64,000 bases of DNA, taken from assembly GCA_011109175.1 (NCBI GenBank), contig RDEW01000020.1, positions 177,143 to 241,142 on the forward strand, written 5' to 3'. This stretch comes from Dicyema japonicum (taxonomy: Eukaryota > Dicyemida > Rhombozoa > Dicyemidae). Shown here piece after piece: positions 1 to 12,829 of this stretch. Numbering within the stretch: the stretch's first letter is position 1; every line of letters starts with the position of its first letter. The notes beneath the pieces are model-generated. The model did not search any database. It saw only the letters and a list, made by a program, of their open reading frames with translations, and was not told the origin of the DNA. A program made the position numbers and the translations under genes.

Positions 1-345
1 ATTTTGAAGCAATGATCTCTAGGAGGCTGAGTATTTTGTTCCCTCAGGACTCGTATATCTCGAATAGACACGATGTTGTGAATTCTTTCAGTCAAGTTTC
101 GATGTGTGATCAATTGTGATTTTCCTGAATGTTCTTTATAGATCAGTAAGGATCTTACGATTGTGTGATCTCTGGTGGATTTGAGTAGTGGGAAGGGTAG
201 GTGGTTAGGGGAGAGTGATTGTTAGAGATATTGTAAGCTCCGCATTTCAAGTTGATCATCAATGGCAGGTTCTTCTTCTCCACCTATAGATTGTCAGCAG
301 GAGTAGATTTTAAACAGTTCGTTAAAAACCAAGGCTTGTACCTAA
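1..345 (-). mobile_element. Retroelement remnant (RT thumb region of the CCHC/nuclease-type element)
   Basis: On the minus strand the interval 215-340 reads as a decayed copy of the stretch also present at 41160-41300 (both contain a GGRLEM-like and LQYLRQ-like peptide with matching flanks). It belongs to the element family whose 3' half is best preserved at 54430-55690. Frames are broken by stops and indels, so it is a dead fragment. Confidence 0.45.
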
Positions 346-870
346 TGTAACTTTTGTAGGAAGGTGAGTGATTTGTATGATTCCCAACTTGCGGAGGCAT
401 AATTAAACGTCGTCCTGATGATTTTTTGTATAAGAAAGTGGGACATTTTTATATTGCTCGTTTGAGGGACCTGCTACTGCACGAAAATTTGTTTTTCGTT
501 TGTCTTTAGTGCAGAGATTTTCGATTTGTTTGTTGAGACAGATTGAGGGCGAAACTCATGCGATTTGAAAAGTTGAGGAGGCGGGAAATTTCGTTCTAAG
601 CTACTCTTTTAAGAATTTTTGATACCACCGAAAGAAGGGAAATTGGTTGGGACGAAAGGGCAAAGGAATCTTAATCAGCTTTGAAGAGATGGCGATGGTC
701 GATAACTCTTAGATGTTCATAGTACCTTCAGTCCCTTTGTCTAAGATGTCTTAAGTGGAAAATACAGAGACCATCATTTTGATTGTCGTGAATTGGGCTA
801 GGCGTTTGAATATGTGTTCTCGCTGTTTGTTGTAGTTTGGTTATATAAAACCAAAAATCAACATTAAATT
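346..870. other. No gene recognised
   Basis: No exon chain with splice sites, no long frame and no recognised family on either strand. Probably decayed mobile-element DNA, but I cannot assign it. Confidence 0.4.
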
Positions 871-899
871 TTTTTTAAATGAAAGAAAATTTTATTATC

Positions 900-1320
900 A
901 AATAAATAAAAATTAAATTAAGGCATCTGAATGGCCATGCTATTTCCCTAACAATAGCCAACGAGATACGTTCTCGGAACCAACCAGTCTCTCGCGGATC
1001 CTTGGTCACAGCTTGAATCATGGAGCCAATCTTACGAACCAACTCATCTGCTTGGGGCCAAGGATTCCTGACGTTTCCACCGCGAATATACAAAAAGATA
1101 CTCCTCCGAAATTCTCTGGTACTTCCTCCTCTTTCGTTCCTCGGCCTGCTTTGAAGCATGTCCTGGGTCTGAAGCAGAAGCAACCAAATTAGACGGGGAA
1201 TAAGTATCAACACACGTCGCGTCCCAGATCAGGTTTCGTCCGTTGGCGAATGGAAAAGTCGTTATCCATCAGGGCGTTTTCCATCGTTTCGGGAAAGACC
1301 AGCAGGTTCTAACAGGCAAT
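900..1320 (-). mobile_element. Retroelement C-terminal module, pseudogene
   Basis: Minus-strand frames at 1320-1200 give an LLEPAGL...RPDG motif followed by LIWDATCVDTYSPSN. The frame at about 1060-910 gives DPRETGWFRERISLAIVRE. This is the same C-terminal order as in the better copies at 55100-55690 and 61480-60807 (RPDG, LVWDVTC, VAIETSG, QRISLAVVRGN). At least two frame changes separate the blocks, so it is a non-functional 3' end. Confidence 0.7.
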
Positions 1321-1489
1321 CATTAAATTAACAAGGAAAAAAGGCCGCCATTAAATAATCCTGCTTTTCACAGCAACCATCTCATAATCACTTGGTCTCC
1401 CTCCTGGATCCCACGTAGTTCGCGCTGGCTCACATGACATGATGGCGTTTATTTATTTGTTTAACTCCAAAGACCACCAGAAAGATAGG

Positions 1490-2400
1490 TCAAAACTAAC
1501 TAATTAAGTGATCCCAGTCTTTAACAACATCCGAACTTTCTTCGCCTGGTCTTCTAGTGATTCAACTGCACTCCGGAAGCGTTTTCCTCTTCCTTCTGCA
1601 TAGGAATTCAATCGGCATGCACTTTTTTTTTATAGTCGACCGAAATTCATCTGTATGGGTCACTTTTTCCTTGAATAGGTTTCCCAGTTCCTTGCAATAA
1701 CGTAGGAAACCCTGGCCATTCTTCAACGTCGCCTCATCAGAAACGAGGTCGCCAATGGAGATGTCAGTGTGTTGCATAATTTTCTGCCTGAAGAGTTCAA
1801 ACGATCAATTCTCGAAGAAAAAATGGCGAATCTCCATTCGGAGCAAGCATATTCAATAGTAGGAACAATGACTTGTTGGTAGACCTTGTTGACGCAAGCA
1901 GCATCGGGGAAGGGGCTCTTCTTTATGATCGCTTTTAAAATGCTCCATTTCCGAAGATTCTTGGCAAGCACCTCCTTTACGTGACTCGAGAACGTCATCA
2001 GAGAGTCGAAAACTATCCCAAGGACCTTTTGGGTCTGCTTAGAAGGGATAGAAGTATCTCCAAAAACACTTCGAATCCATCCTTAAATCTTCTATCAGTA
2101 GTGAAAATGGTGAACTGGGATTTAGATGCTGACACACATAACCGGTTTAGGTGTGACTGAACAATTGCTCCACCACGGAAGGAGATTTATCTCTTGCAGC
2201 GATAATTACGTCGTCCGCAATAGGATAAAAACATATTGTCCTGGTCATTGGTAGTAGGTAGGTCATGTAGAAATGACTGGCGTTCACGTGAGGTAAACCA
2301 CTTACTCGATCTCTTACTATGATTGAGCTTTGTAACGAAAAATTAATGATATTAAAAGTAAACCGTCCATAACGTAAACATGTTATAACGCTGACACATG
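1490..2400 (-). mobile_element. LINE 3' half (RT to ORF end and 3' tail), pseudogene
   Basis: The minus strand contains an RT active-site-like block (IADDVIIAA, about 2225-2195), then a thumb/connection region (YQQVIVPTIEYACSEWRFAI, about 1880-1830), then DEATLKNGQGFLRYCKELGN (about 1740-1685). It ends at about 1510 with GGGATCACTTAATTAG and a tail rich in AAATAAATAAA. The order and the tail match the plus-strand copy at 24829-25800. Stops and frameshifts interrupt it. Confidence 0.75.
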
Positions 2401-2519
2401 TGATATTGTGGCAAGGTTCCCATGGGGTGTCAAATATTAAAATTATAGAGTAATTTAGAATATTAATTTTATAATTAAAATTCGAAAATTTCCTTTTCCC
2501 AAATAATAAACAAATAAAA

Positions 2520-3537
2520 TTAAAGTAATGTAGCCTATAGAATGGGATATATACCATTGGTTCTATTCTGTTTCGAAATTTGTAATGAACAACGCCGATA
2601 ACTCCAATAATTGAAAGAACTATGAAAGTGACTGTAATCCAATGATTTTCGATTTTTGTGAATTATTATTTGAAAAAATAAATTATCTTTTCAAAACATC
2701 CTGACTCTAACTATAATTTACTCAATGATACTATTTCCAACAAATCGAAAGTTCAAATTATTCCGAAAAAACTGTGCTCTAAACAAATAAAAAATGGCAG
2801 TAATATTATCAGTAAAGTTGATTATAAATAATTCACAATAATAATAATTTCCAGCACTGACATAGTTAGGATTAATGAAATGTGGAATTCGAGCTTTAGT
2901 AATTGTGTTAATAAAACTGATTTCTGCAATATAATATTTATTTATTATTAAATATGATCTGAAATGGATTATAAAATCAGTTCCATGTAGGAATAAATCA
3001 ATACATTTTTATCACTATTCTGTAATAAGGTTGTTTTCGGAAAATAGATAACGTTTCGTCTATAACTAACATTTTCAAATACATTAGAATTATCAGTAAT
3101 TTTTACTTTAATATTTCCACTTAGTACGGTTTGGAGTCGGTCTTTTGTAAAGTAGTACCAAACCGGAACATTTGGGTCGTTAGAAAAATCACAGTCATTG
3201 GCCAAATTAAAAATATTCAAACCTTTTCCATTAAATTTTACATTGGAAAAAATACTGAAATGTTGAATCTTTAAAGAATAAATGTTGAGAGAAATACGAT
3301 CTGTAAAATTTACCGAAATTATTCCGCATCTATAATATTCTCCAGTTCTGATATTTGGAAATTTTATAATTTGTGTATATCGATAATTAACTTAATTTTA
3401 GTTAACATAAATGTACTAGATTTTAACATAAATTTCATTGTTATAGCATGAAATCCTTCTGAATAGTCGACTAAGAATATGAAAGTTATAACATCACCAA
3501 AACCAAATTGATAGGAGTAATAGAGAAAACATTTCAT
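2520..3537 (-). CDS. Putative type I membrane protein with two Ig-like domains
   Basis: I do not recognise an orthologue. Reading minus-strand exons gives two related ectodomain blocks: GEYYRCGIISVNFTD (about 3345-3300) and GNYYYCELFIINFTD (about 2850-2805). Both share a YxC...NFTD signature typical of the last cysteine strand of an Ig fold with N-glycosylation sequons. Between them lies a CDF...VPVWYY segment (about 3195-3140), the expected first cysteine and tryptophan of the second domain. After the second block comes a hydrophobic stretch (TVTFIVLSIIGVIGVV, about 2640-2590) followed by basic residues, consistent with one transmembrane helix and a short tail. The proposed start ATG is at 3537. 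Exact introns and the stop, near 2520, are not resolved. Base composition is strongly AT-rich. Compare the smaller Ig-like gene at 27787-28250. Confidence 0.5.
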
Positions 3538-3599
3538 ACATTTTACTTGTTGTCTATAGTATTATTGATGAATTACATTTTTATCATTATTTGACAAAA

Positions 3600-4470
3600 A
3601 AAACTTCCACGAAATTGTATATTAGGTAAAACTTCAATTTTTGCAATAAAATAGAACAAAATTACCAACAACATAAAATATTAAATGAACATCTCAGTGT
3701 GACTAATTTAGGTCAGATATTGGGTTGATTAATTTATTTATAATTTTTATTAATTTTGAGATAACAATTTTTATATTCTATTTAAAATCATCTTAGATTC
3801 TTATTTTTATATTTATTTCATTAAAATTTTTAATGAAGCTGAAGGAACCCATAATAGTTCTCGAGGAACGCATGATTCAAGAACCGTGTGGAACTGCAGA
3901 CTACCACATCATATAAGCAGTTTATTGATATAAAGAAGTAGTTTATTAGTCAGTTAGCATGCCCGTCGTCTTTAACTGAAACTGATTGAATGTGATATAA
4001 AATAACTTTTTTTAGTGATAGGAATGCAGGCGTATTTGTGGATGAGAAATCCATATCAAGCGGATCCATAAGAATGAGAGAGTTATTATTGCGGATGCAA
4101 GTTCTGGATGATGTAAAGTTAACGAATATAATTTGTCTGATTTGGAAGCGACACCATTCGAAAATTTGAAAAACGATCACTTGGTTTCTGATTTTGTTAG
4201 TCCCCAAGGGGACAGGTTATTTATTGGCGTGACGTCGTCAGCTCGCAGACAATCAATATGAGAACCAACGCAGGACCATCCATTGAGGAAAATTTTTTTG
4301 TCGTTATTTCAAACAGCGTCCCATCTTGAGGATACGACTCTATTTAAGAATATTCTTAATCACAGTTAAACATAACCTAAAATGCTAAGTACTTTTCAAA
4401 ATTTTAATACTAACTCAATTTAAATTAACGAAAGCCCTAAACAGACACAAATCATCACGTGCATGCAAAA
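3600..4470. other. Intergenic; unassigned open frame at 3950-4207 (-)
   Basis: AT-rich to about 3830. An 85-codon minus-strand frame at 3950-4207 has no recognisable domain, and I could not join it to neighbours by splice sites. The bases just downstream of the MPI stop (4471) hold no other convincing coding signal. Confidence 0.3.
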
Positions 4471-5776
4471 TCAGTTGGAAATCAGCAGGGATAACAAAAC
4501 AGATCCTTTAGAGATACGAAACCTTTCATCTAACTCCTCGACATCAGCTGATCCAAAGAGCACGAAGCATATTGAAATAGTGCGGACATTGACAGCTCTA
4601 GTGACTCCAAGTGGTACCCTTAATTAACCAATAAGCACACCAATAGCTTTTCGATCCCAAATTCTTTCGGGGGAGGAATATATAGGCAATTTGAGGGAGT
4701 AATCAAAATCTCAGAAGGTTTGAAAGGAGAATAATTGACAAGACGACAGAGATTGTCCACATCGCAGAGTTTTGGGGTCAAACCAGCCCTGATGACCATA
4801 TCCGAGTGAGCCATACACTCAACACAGTCTAAATATAAAACTGAGTCAACCTCCGTAGAGATAAGCATGAGGCAATCCAGCGTCAAGAAACATGGCCTCG
4901 TCAGGGTTCAATTTCACAATATTTAACAAAAAGACTGCAAAACAGCCAATATCTCCATCAAAATGTAGAGTCGTCCATCTAAACCAATCAAAAATATTCC
5001 ACGTGTCTGAAATGTCAAAAAATGAAACCTTTATCTTGTTTGGATTCACAGATGTTTCGTTCCAAAACATTATTTTGAGCAGTTTTAACGGATTCCGTTG
5101 AATTGAGTGATCTGTCCATAAGTTTGATGAAACAACACTTCAATGTTTCCGTTGTTGGATTGGAAATAAAGTTACAAGATTCCGCGGCGCCCATCAAAGA
5201 TTTCAATTCAGGGATCTCTAAAGGTGATGAGACGTGGGACCATTTAAAAAATATACAATCTCTGAATAAGGTCTGAATCCACACAAGCCATAAAACGGAG
5301 TAATAGCTACACACATTTCTGGTTTGTGGTTGGCTTCTGGATACACACGTGGGTTACTTCTATTCAGTTCTTCTGCTTGTTGCTATGACATTAAACACAC
5401 GTGACCTTATTCGGGTGTATTTGGATAGATAATGGTTTTGATACGGAGAGTACCTTAAACAAGAAGGGTAAACGATCCCCAAAGATGTCAAAGGAGTCCG
5501 AACCCAAATAGTCCGTATTTTTGGCCAAGAACTTGTCCAATCCTTCCCCAGTCGTAGAAATGCGAGAACAACCATTTGGATGGGTCCCCATCCATAACTA
5601 CCATTCGTAACAATAAAAACTTCTGCGTATGGCTGATCGTGTTCGACAGTCACGTGGCCACCTGATTCTGCTAGTTGTGCTACTAAACTGTGTGGCGCTT
5701 TAATTCCCCAGGCATATTTCTGAACAGAGCATTTCAGTGTCTTTACTAAAATAAAACAGTTTACTTAACTTTTCAT
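4471..5776 (-). CDS. MPI: Mannose-6-phosphate isomerase (type I PMI)
   Basis: Zn-dependent cytosolic isomerase interconverting mannose-6-phosphate and fructose-6-phosphate, which supplies mannose for N-glycans and GPI anchors. Eight exons join in frame through seven GT-AG introns of 24, 23, 23, 23, 22, 22 and 20 nt, giving 382 aa (human about 423). Exon 1 is only ATGAAAA. The family motifs appear in order: [96 protein letters not shown], and near the end [11 protein letters not shown]. The metal-binding Gln/His of IQIHPNK and the active-site Arg of VIRAGLTPK are present. Start: ATG at 5776, the only one giving the conserved N terminus. The stop at 4471-4473 depends on a 20-nt last intron; without it the frame stops at 4620. 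No frame damage seen. Confidence 0.95.
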
Positions 5777-5887
5777 GCTTATTGGATTGAAATTCAATTT
5801 AACTTTAAAAAAAGAATTAATTTTAATAAATTAAAAAAAAGTAAATAACTATTAATCTAACAGTCTCCCTAAAAAATAAATAAATAA

Positions 5888-6035
5888 AGACCCTTCAGGA
5901 ACGCTGTTGGTTCACTGGCGGAGCATTCGAAGCGAATTCGAAAGATGTTGGAGGCTCGGATCACTTAATTTAGCGAGTTAATACTTTTTTGGTGGTCTTG
6001 GGGTTTTAAAAAAAAAATAAATAAATAAAGAAGAT
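5888..6035 (+). mobile_element. LINE 3' end with conserved tail
   Basis: Short plus-strand remnant ending in GGATCACTTAATTTAG, then TTTTTTGGTGGTCTTGGGG and AAATAAATAAA. This is the common 3' terminus seen in many copies across the window. Confidence 0.6.
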
Positions 6036-6049
6036 CTCTTTTCAAGCAA

Positions 6050-6530
6050 CAGTCACTAGGACTACAAAGGTTCACCACCTTGTCGTTAAGACCAACCTTC
6101 TTTCTATGTACTTTTAAGGAAAATGGAACCCTATTGAGTCGGATATGAGGTCTTTTTATTTTCTCCTGGAGAATTGATCATATCAACTCTGGCGGAAAAC
6201 TCTGCCTCTTCTTTCCTCATACGAAAGTATTAACTGCTACTTTCCTTTCAGAGGAGTCGGCCAGAAGCAATGGGGGGATCTTGTATTTCATGAAAATAAC
6301 AGGAAACCCATTTGGGAAAAGATTATCCCTGCGAGGAATCCTGATCGATCTTGGAAAAAGACAATCCGATTGAGTTCTTTTGCAAAAATTTGAAGAGACA
6401 CTTCGGGATGGCCGTGGGATCGCTGGCATACCACTCGCGGAGAGTCTGTAAGTTACTAAACTCTGTGATCACTAAATTAGTTGGCTTTGGAACCTTTTTT
6501 CTTTGATCTTGGTTTCTTAATTAAAAATCT
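6050..6530 (+). mobile_element. LINE 3' end, pseudogene
   Basis: Plus-strand frames give SEESARSNGGILYFMKITGNPFGKRL, the same block as DEATLKNGQGFLRYCKELGN at 1740 (-). They end at about 6455 with GTGATCACTAAATTAGTTGG and the TTTCTTTGATCTTGG tail. Truncated and frameshifted. Confidence 0.55.
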
Positions 6531-6599
6531 AATATTCCTGCAATATAACTTCCCCTACTCCGCAATGAAGGTACGTCACAACCTCAACCTTCCGACCGA

Positions 6600-6800
6600 G
6601 GAACGAATCCAAGGAGAAGTCTGTTGTACCGACCAAATTCACCCTCCAATAGTCCATTACAGGCTTCCGTTTCCTAAGATAGGTGGAGAAGTAGGTCAGA
6701 CCTTTTCTATTTTCATCACACGTCCTACTGTCGCGGACATCACTTGCGGAAGAGTTAATGGTAATCCTCACCAGTGGATTTAGTCAGGGAGAAGATTAGA
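6600..6800 (+). repeat. Dispersed repeat, copy 1 (second copy at 27484-27665)
   Basis: About 170 bp is clearly similar to 27484-27665. Shared landmarks in order are GACCAAAT.CA.CC.CAATAGTC, CCGTTTCC, the TCACACGTCCTACTGTCGCGGACAT region, GGCGGAAGAG-like sequence, and a TCAGGGAGA end. No clear protein; possibly a retroelement untranslated region. Confidence 0.6.
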
Positions 6801-7102
6801 GAATTCGTTCAAATACTGTCGTGTCAGAACGACTCGTCGCCTCACGGGTGGGATCGCCTAGACGAGAATTGACCTTCGCTGAAATGACTGTTTGCGTTTG
6901 ACTTAGATTGCAAGCCTGGGGTAATAAAAAAACCTTCAACGGTGACCAGCATGTGAAAATTGATAATTAAAGGCACATCGATAGTCCCTTGGAATCAATA
7001 CCATATGGGCTAATTTTAATTATCTTAATACATCGGGAAATCGATTAATTAAGTTGGTTACTTTATTCGAATTCAAATTACGAACAAACGAATAGTAAAG
7101 GC

Positions 7103-10100
7103 ATGTCTTCCAGATTTATCGATTATGTTATTGTGGTTAAGTCTGATAAGGCATCCCCTCTCCTAAAAAAATATCCTACTGTGGATCACGAGGATTTTCC
7201 AATTCCCTACGACGTTGTTTTCTTTTGTCAACCAGAATGTTGCACAAACTGCAGTTGTGTTGGTCGTAAATTCCAATCTCAATTCTTCACATTTATGCTG
7301 ACGGAAAAGGAAACCGCCAAAGTCCGCTATGGAATCACTCATAACTTCTATGTACAACAACATTGTGGCGAAGAAATGGAATCCAAGTATTTCCTCGCAT
7401 CTTTGTGCATAATCACTCAGCACAACTTTTTTTCCGCGTTCACGGAATGTTTAAGGGCGTTAAAGACTATTTTTGATTTTACGGAGAATTTATTTTTCGG
7501 ATTGCAAAGAAAATGTTCCCAAGAAAATCAAAAGTTAAAATCACGTTATTTTTAAAGGTACAAATTTTGGGATGTTTTTCACGGAAAATTACGATTTCCA
7601 GTTTAAAAATTTGTTTGAGGAACTTCAAAGTGAATTAGAAAGCTGGATTTATCGACTTTTGCGTATTCCCAATATTCTGAGTGATATAAATGCAATCCAA
7701 GTACTTTGAATATTTTTTCCCAGATTTTACTGCTTCCTGAAACATCAGTGAGGGTTGGAATCCCGGACGATAAAAGACTTCATTTAGGAGACTATCCAAT
7801 CGTATTTCCATTCGAAATTCTGGGGATCGACATTTGTCTGCAAATCCTCAGTCTAATTTTGCTTGAACAAAAAGTAAGTGAATATCCCCAAAATAGATTA
7901 TTTTCAAATCTGAGAATTTTTCAATTCTAACTTTTACAATTTTTACTTTTCTGACGTTACTCTACCCATTGGAGTACCTCTTCCCTGTAATTCCAATATT
8001 ACCAATGTCCATGAACTCTGCTGAGAATGTTGGAGATTATATTTACCTCAGCTCATACTGGCTCCCACTCCCTTCATTATCGGCCTTTCAGCTAATTTTA
8101 TCAAAAATCACGAGGACTTTAAGTTTCCAACGGATATTTGGGTCGTCGACATTGACCAAGACAAAGTAGTCTAATAATCCCCAAATATTAGATCACTAAA
8201 GGCAAAACCTGCGAAGAAATCGTCCCGTTTCCGAAGGACCAAAGAATCTTGTTGAAGGAAAAAATCAAATTAGTAACATTTGGGTAATTCCAGATCCTCC
8301 AAAAGATGTCCAAAATGCCGGAAGCTAAAAATTCTACGAATGTGGAAATTAGAATAGCTCTTGTGAGTTTTTAGTTGTATTCCCAAGGTTGAACTTTTTG
8401 GGCATCTTATTGGTGATGTCTGCGATTATATCCAAATAATTCGTCTTTACCCCAAACCTTTGGTTAACTTTGACTCGGTCTCCTTTCTAAGTCAAAAAAA
8501 CTGTCAGTTTATTTCTCGTCTGGCTAAAACTCAGGTTTATGGTCGATAAGATTCAGACTATTCAATATTTTGCCCAACAACTAGTCTGCTGTGAATTTGA
8601 GCCTTTGAGGAGAATCATGAGAGGAGTCGAACCATCTGATGTTGGGGACAAAGTGGATTGGTTCATTGAAGAGAGGAATGTTATGAAATATGACATCTTC
8701 TGCGACGGATGTTTTCTGAATTCTTCATCATTCGATCTATTCGCTAGGGGACAAAGTAGTTAAATATTTAAGTCGAGTCGATTTTGATTCCATACAGTTC
8801 CCCCTTCGTTTGCTGGACGATAGAAGGGAGAGCTATAAAGAAGGAAAGGATACCTCAGACCTTTTAGAAAATTATAAAGAAGATTCACAAGATAATATCA
8901 CTCCGAGGACACATTTCAGTCCTCCAGTGAAAACGACGACGAAACCACCATCGAGTACGGGGAAGTTCAGATACAATTCAAAATGGAAGTTTCACTGTAA
9001 CTTAGTTTTAGGGTCATCACTGACTTCAATAAAGGGAAAGTTTGCCAGCATCTACAAGTCAATAAAATACGAAAAGGATAACATTGCGTATATTATTTGA
9101 CTCACGTAGTGTGGATAAAGACTTCTTGCATGAAATCGCTGGGAGACTTAAGGAAGGAAAGGGGCTTGGATGGGGGAATGTGGGACGACTAACATACCTG
9201 ATGGGGAATGAGATATATAGAACAATATTACTTGCAAAAATAAATGGATTGAACAGAAATTCTGCAAAAAAACAGTTCATAGAGCACGTGGTAGTATTTT
9301 ATGGTTTATGTGGGAAATTTCTTACAATGCTAGTAAGAATTACATTAAACTGTGCAAAATAATAATGCAAGGTCTCCAAAAGTCATGGACCACTAAGACC
9401 CCCAATGGGAACGGGAGTGCATATATCTTTCTAGAACTACTTTATACGTATTTTTACAAATGTCGAAAAAAGTCATCAATCGTATTATTTCACGAATAAC
9501 CACAGTTATCAAGTAGACAATCCTTGATTTCTGAGAAAATGGGAATTCTGGAAGATCGGTCTGACAACGAAGCTGTCTATCTATATTTAGACGTCCTCCA
9601 AGGTTTTTTATAGTCACTTCAAATCAGTCCAAGACCAAGACTTTCTCAAATGCCACGTCTTCTGGGAAAGTGCCTACTTTTACGCAGTTTCGTATGAGAG
9701 AGACTTGGAAGGAGTCGAGATGGATTCTAATAATCTTTTAAAACGGTAGTGTCCCCAATATATTTCAGCTACAAAGTTCTACCGCAGAGTTGAAGAAACT
9801 GGAAAATAAGGAGGAAACTCTATTATCTGATATGCTTTACAATTTAGTCAATTTAATGGTGATGACAAGGATGGAAGGTTTCTTCTTTGGTAGAGTATAA
9901 TCAGAAAGGAGTGGGTATCAAAAAGATCATTCGGCGTCTTGTGGGAAAATGCCACATTGGACTGAGTCAGGGACAATTTCTTTACGATTTTTTGGATAAT
10001 GTGGAGGAATTAGTTCAAATTTCTTCAATTTACTTAAAGGGGGGTAATACAACGAGGCTTATAGCGTATGGGCATTACAACCGGTCTTTATTCACTGCGA

Positions 10101-10730
10101 GTTGGGGTAAACAGTCCGAAAATGTGGTATTGGAGGTACTTCCCTCTCTTAAGTAGATTTCACACGACTCAATTATCGCACGTGACTGGGATATGAACAT
10201 ACTAGACAGGTGGTGGTTTAACAGAATAATAAATTCAACTTTCATTCCGAAATCACGGGAAATACTAATTTGGTACAAAACCAGGGGGAAGAGTTCTCTA
10301 TACAGGTTCAGGATGAGTCAGGTATGCTTATGAGTTAGGATTAGTCTGAGTTGTTCTTTGGCGAACTGAACACTGTTTTGGGGAGACAGGAGAGCGTTAT
10401 ACAAGAACAAGTCGAACAAAGTTTTTCAGTAGTCGACTGTGGAGTAAACGAACAAGTCGGAGTCCTCAAAATAAATAAAAATGGAGTGGAGATTAAATTT
10501 GAGACCCAAACAGTAACCAGTGAGATAATACAAAGATTAAAATAAGAACAGAAGAACTTAGGAGGTGTTTTACAAAGGGAGAGAACGTGGTAATCATCGA
10601 ACAGTACAGTATTAGTGGTCTGGTAATAATAGATAAAGAAGAGGATGTATCAATATTGTGGAAATATCATAGTGATAAGGCTGGGGATATTTGCTACTCC
10701 GTTTTATGCCTTTTTTCTCATTGGAGATAA
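7103..10730 (+). CDS. MADD: MADD / Rab3 GDP-GTP exchange factor (DENN-domain protein)
   Basis: DENN-domain exchange factor for Rab3/Rab27 and a death-receptor adaptor in animals, acting on the cytosolic face of secretory vesicles. Conserved blocks appear in order. The uDENN is RFIDYVIVVKS...HEDFPIPYDVVFFCQPE...YGITHNFY (exon 7103-7555). The cDENN is FPFEILGIDICLQILSLILLEQK (about 7810-7875), EYLFPVIPILP (about 7970), APTPFIIGLSANF and FPTDIWVVDIDQDKV (8060-8168). The dDENN is LFGHLIGDVCDYIQ...LYPKPLVNF...RLAKTQ (8390-8535). The C terminus holds RRLVGKCHIGLSQ (9930), RWWFNRIINSTFIPKS (10210) and GDICYSVLCLFSHWR before TAA at 10728-10730. Introns checked are 21-25 nt; one near 8715 may be 37 nt. 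Length about 1,050 aa versus about 1,600 in human; the disordered middle is shortened. Start ATG 7103. Confidence 0.92.
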
Positions 10731-10739
10731 ATAAAAATA

Positions 10740-11475
10740 ATTTTAATGGCTAATTTTCGACTTTCGATTACATTTTATGACAATAGTGAAATTTATAGCA
10801 AAAATAGTAGACTGTTATTTCACCTTTGTTGAAATATTCGAGAATAATCTAGAATAATCTAGAATTAATAGTCTTCAAGAAAGAATTGTTCAAGTTCCTT
10901 AAATTTTGCAACAGACGAGACTGAAATTCAGAAAATAGAGTATCCGATCCTTCTTCGTTTTGAAATGAGATTAAAAAATAGTCTTTAAAAGTCAAAGTTC
11001 ATAGAGCACGTGGGAGAATCTTTTTCAGAGTTAAATTTGAGAGAAGGAACTTTTTACATAGAATTTTTTCCAGTGATTGATAGATGTAGAGCTTCGACGT
11101 AACGCCTCCCACTATGAATTTTGTTTAGCTCAGCACATAGATCTCGCTCACGATTCATCCCCCTTGATGATTATGCTATTACAAACGGCAACTTATCCAG
11201 GATCAGCCTTGCAAAGGGCCAGACTCTTAAGAAAAAAATACGAATGTCTCAGTGAGCGATCAATACCATCTTTCGATTTACGGGGGTTATGAAAAAGGTA
11301 ATTCCATTCGAGGACATTAAGAAATCCGGTGTCGCATTCATCAAACTTGGAAAATCGCCAAAAATGGGTATATTAGATGATGCATCGGTTCCCGAGAGAA
11401 ACACCAGGAGGTAGTTACTAAGAGAGGCCGGGATCAGTGGAACCTTCAGCCAGAATGTAGAGCAACGAGAATCGA
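10740..11475 (+). mobile_element. Decayed LINE remnant ending in the AGIT-type terminus
   Basis: Plus-strand frames over 11040-11450 are out of register but end in LLREAGISG at about 11415-11440, matching the AGIT* ORF end of other copies. The 71-codon frame at 11077-11292 appears to be part of this remnant and not a host gene. The first 250 bp are AT-rich with nothing recognisable. Confidence 0.4.
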
Positions 11476-11529
11476 ACTAGGGGCCTTATATAATTTTTTT
11501 GTATTTTAATAACAATCTTTTTAATATTA

Positions 11530-12655
11530 GATTTTATTTAACAAAACAGGAGAACAAGAAACAAAAAAAGAGAATTTTTATTTTATAATAAAAAATTAAA
11601 TGCGATTTTTGGATTGTAATTCTCCTGCAATTATTTCTAATTCTGGCACATATGAGATTATTGCTATTCTCATGAAGTCCCCAAGGTTCATCTGTTAAAC
11701 GGGTCCAGTGTTGAGATTTTATCATTTTCATGCTCGAAAATGATGTTTCAGATAAACACGTGCTTCTGAAGCACAAAAGAATTCGTTGATACGCGTCAAT
11801 CAAAATGGGATATTTTTCTGGAGACATAAATTTCCACTGTACTTTTAAATGATGTCATTTTTTAGATTTATAATTTCTATTTGAATCTTTTTTGGATCAA
11901 CGTCAAAAATCTTTCTAAATTCTTCTGAAACATTTTTGATATGACTTTCCATGAACGGAGAAGCAAAGAAAGTGCATAAAAGACTAATTTTCTTGAAATC
12001 GCCGAATCTGTGATTAAACTCGTTCATTATATTTTGTAGTGCCACAGAAAATTCTTTGACATAATTATTTTTATTAACAAGTTGTTTTGTGAATTCATCT
12101 TCAAAATTAGGAAAATGGGTAAAATTTTCTTTATTTTTTCATATCATCGAATAATGAATCAACAGCTTCCAAAAACATGATTTTAAAATATCACCATCAG
12201 TGAAAGGTTTTTTTGTGTTTTGCAAGGAGACGAGTCACACGCAATGATGCAATTGTTGCAGATGTGAACGAATTAATAAATTTTTTTCAAAGCTATATGT
12301 TGGAAAAAAAGATTTTTTAAAATTATTCGACTTTCTTTTTTCGCCAAATGGAATTTTAGGAAAATCATTGTTGAAATCGGATGCAACGAATTAATATGCC
12401 AACAAAAATTTTCTCTTTTAGGTAGTGAAATAATTTTATTGCCTAACATACATGTTCATTTTTCCACGTGTTGCACTTTTTGATAACATCGACGTGAAAA
12501 ATATTAACTTTGATATTGATAAATATTTTTTTATAATAATTTAAATACAAAAAAATAATTAGCAATTTGTATATCGAGTGTTAAAATTCAATCGATTGCG
12601 ATCGACCAAAAATCTCGCTGTGATCGACCGGTTGGCCACCCCTATACTAGGTTAT
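11530..12655 (-). mobile_element. hAT-family transposon remnant (GTF2IRD2/ZBED5/EPM2AIP1-like transposase C terminus)
   Basis: The minus-strand frame at 12045-11848 (FNHRFGDFKKISLLCTFFASPF...IQIEIINLKND) and at 11827-11534 (STCLSETSFSSMKMIKSQHWTRLTDE) match the C-terminal dimerisation region of hAT-derived transposases: the ELIDLQ-like segment, then CE.AFS.MK.IKS..R..L. A TAGGGGTGGCCAACC-like sequence at about 12634-12648 (on -) resembles hAT terminal repeats and could be the 5' end. The frame upstream is broken. Confidence 0.7.
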
Positions 12656-12829
12656 CTAGGAATAATAAATTAAATATTGCAGATACTTTAAATTTTTAAT
12701 GTTACCCATTTTAGGAAAGGATCTATTATAGGATTCCTCACCTAACGTTTTTAATTACAGGGTCGGCAATGAAAGCGGGAGAGCCTCCCGTTATATGAAA
12801 ACTCAAAAATAAAGAATACAGCAGCCTCC

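Noticed and set aside
3831-3915. Short plus-strand frame MKLKEPIIVLEERMIQEPCG
   Set aside because: 27 codons, no splice-linked continuation, no family match.
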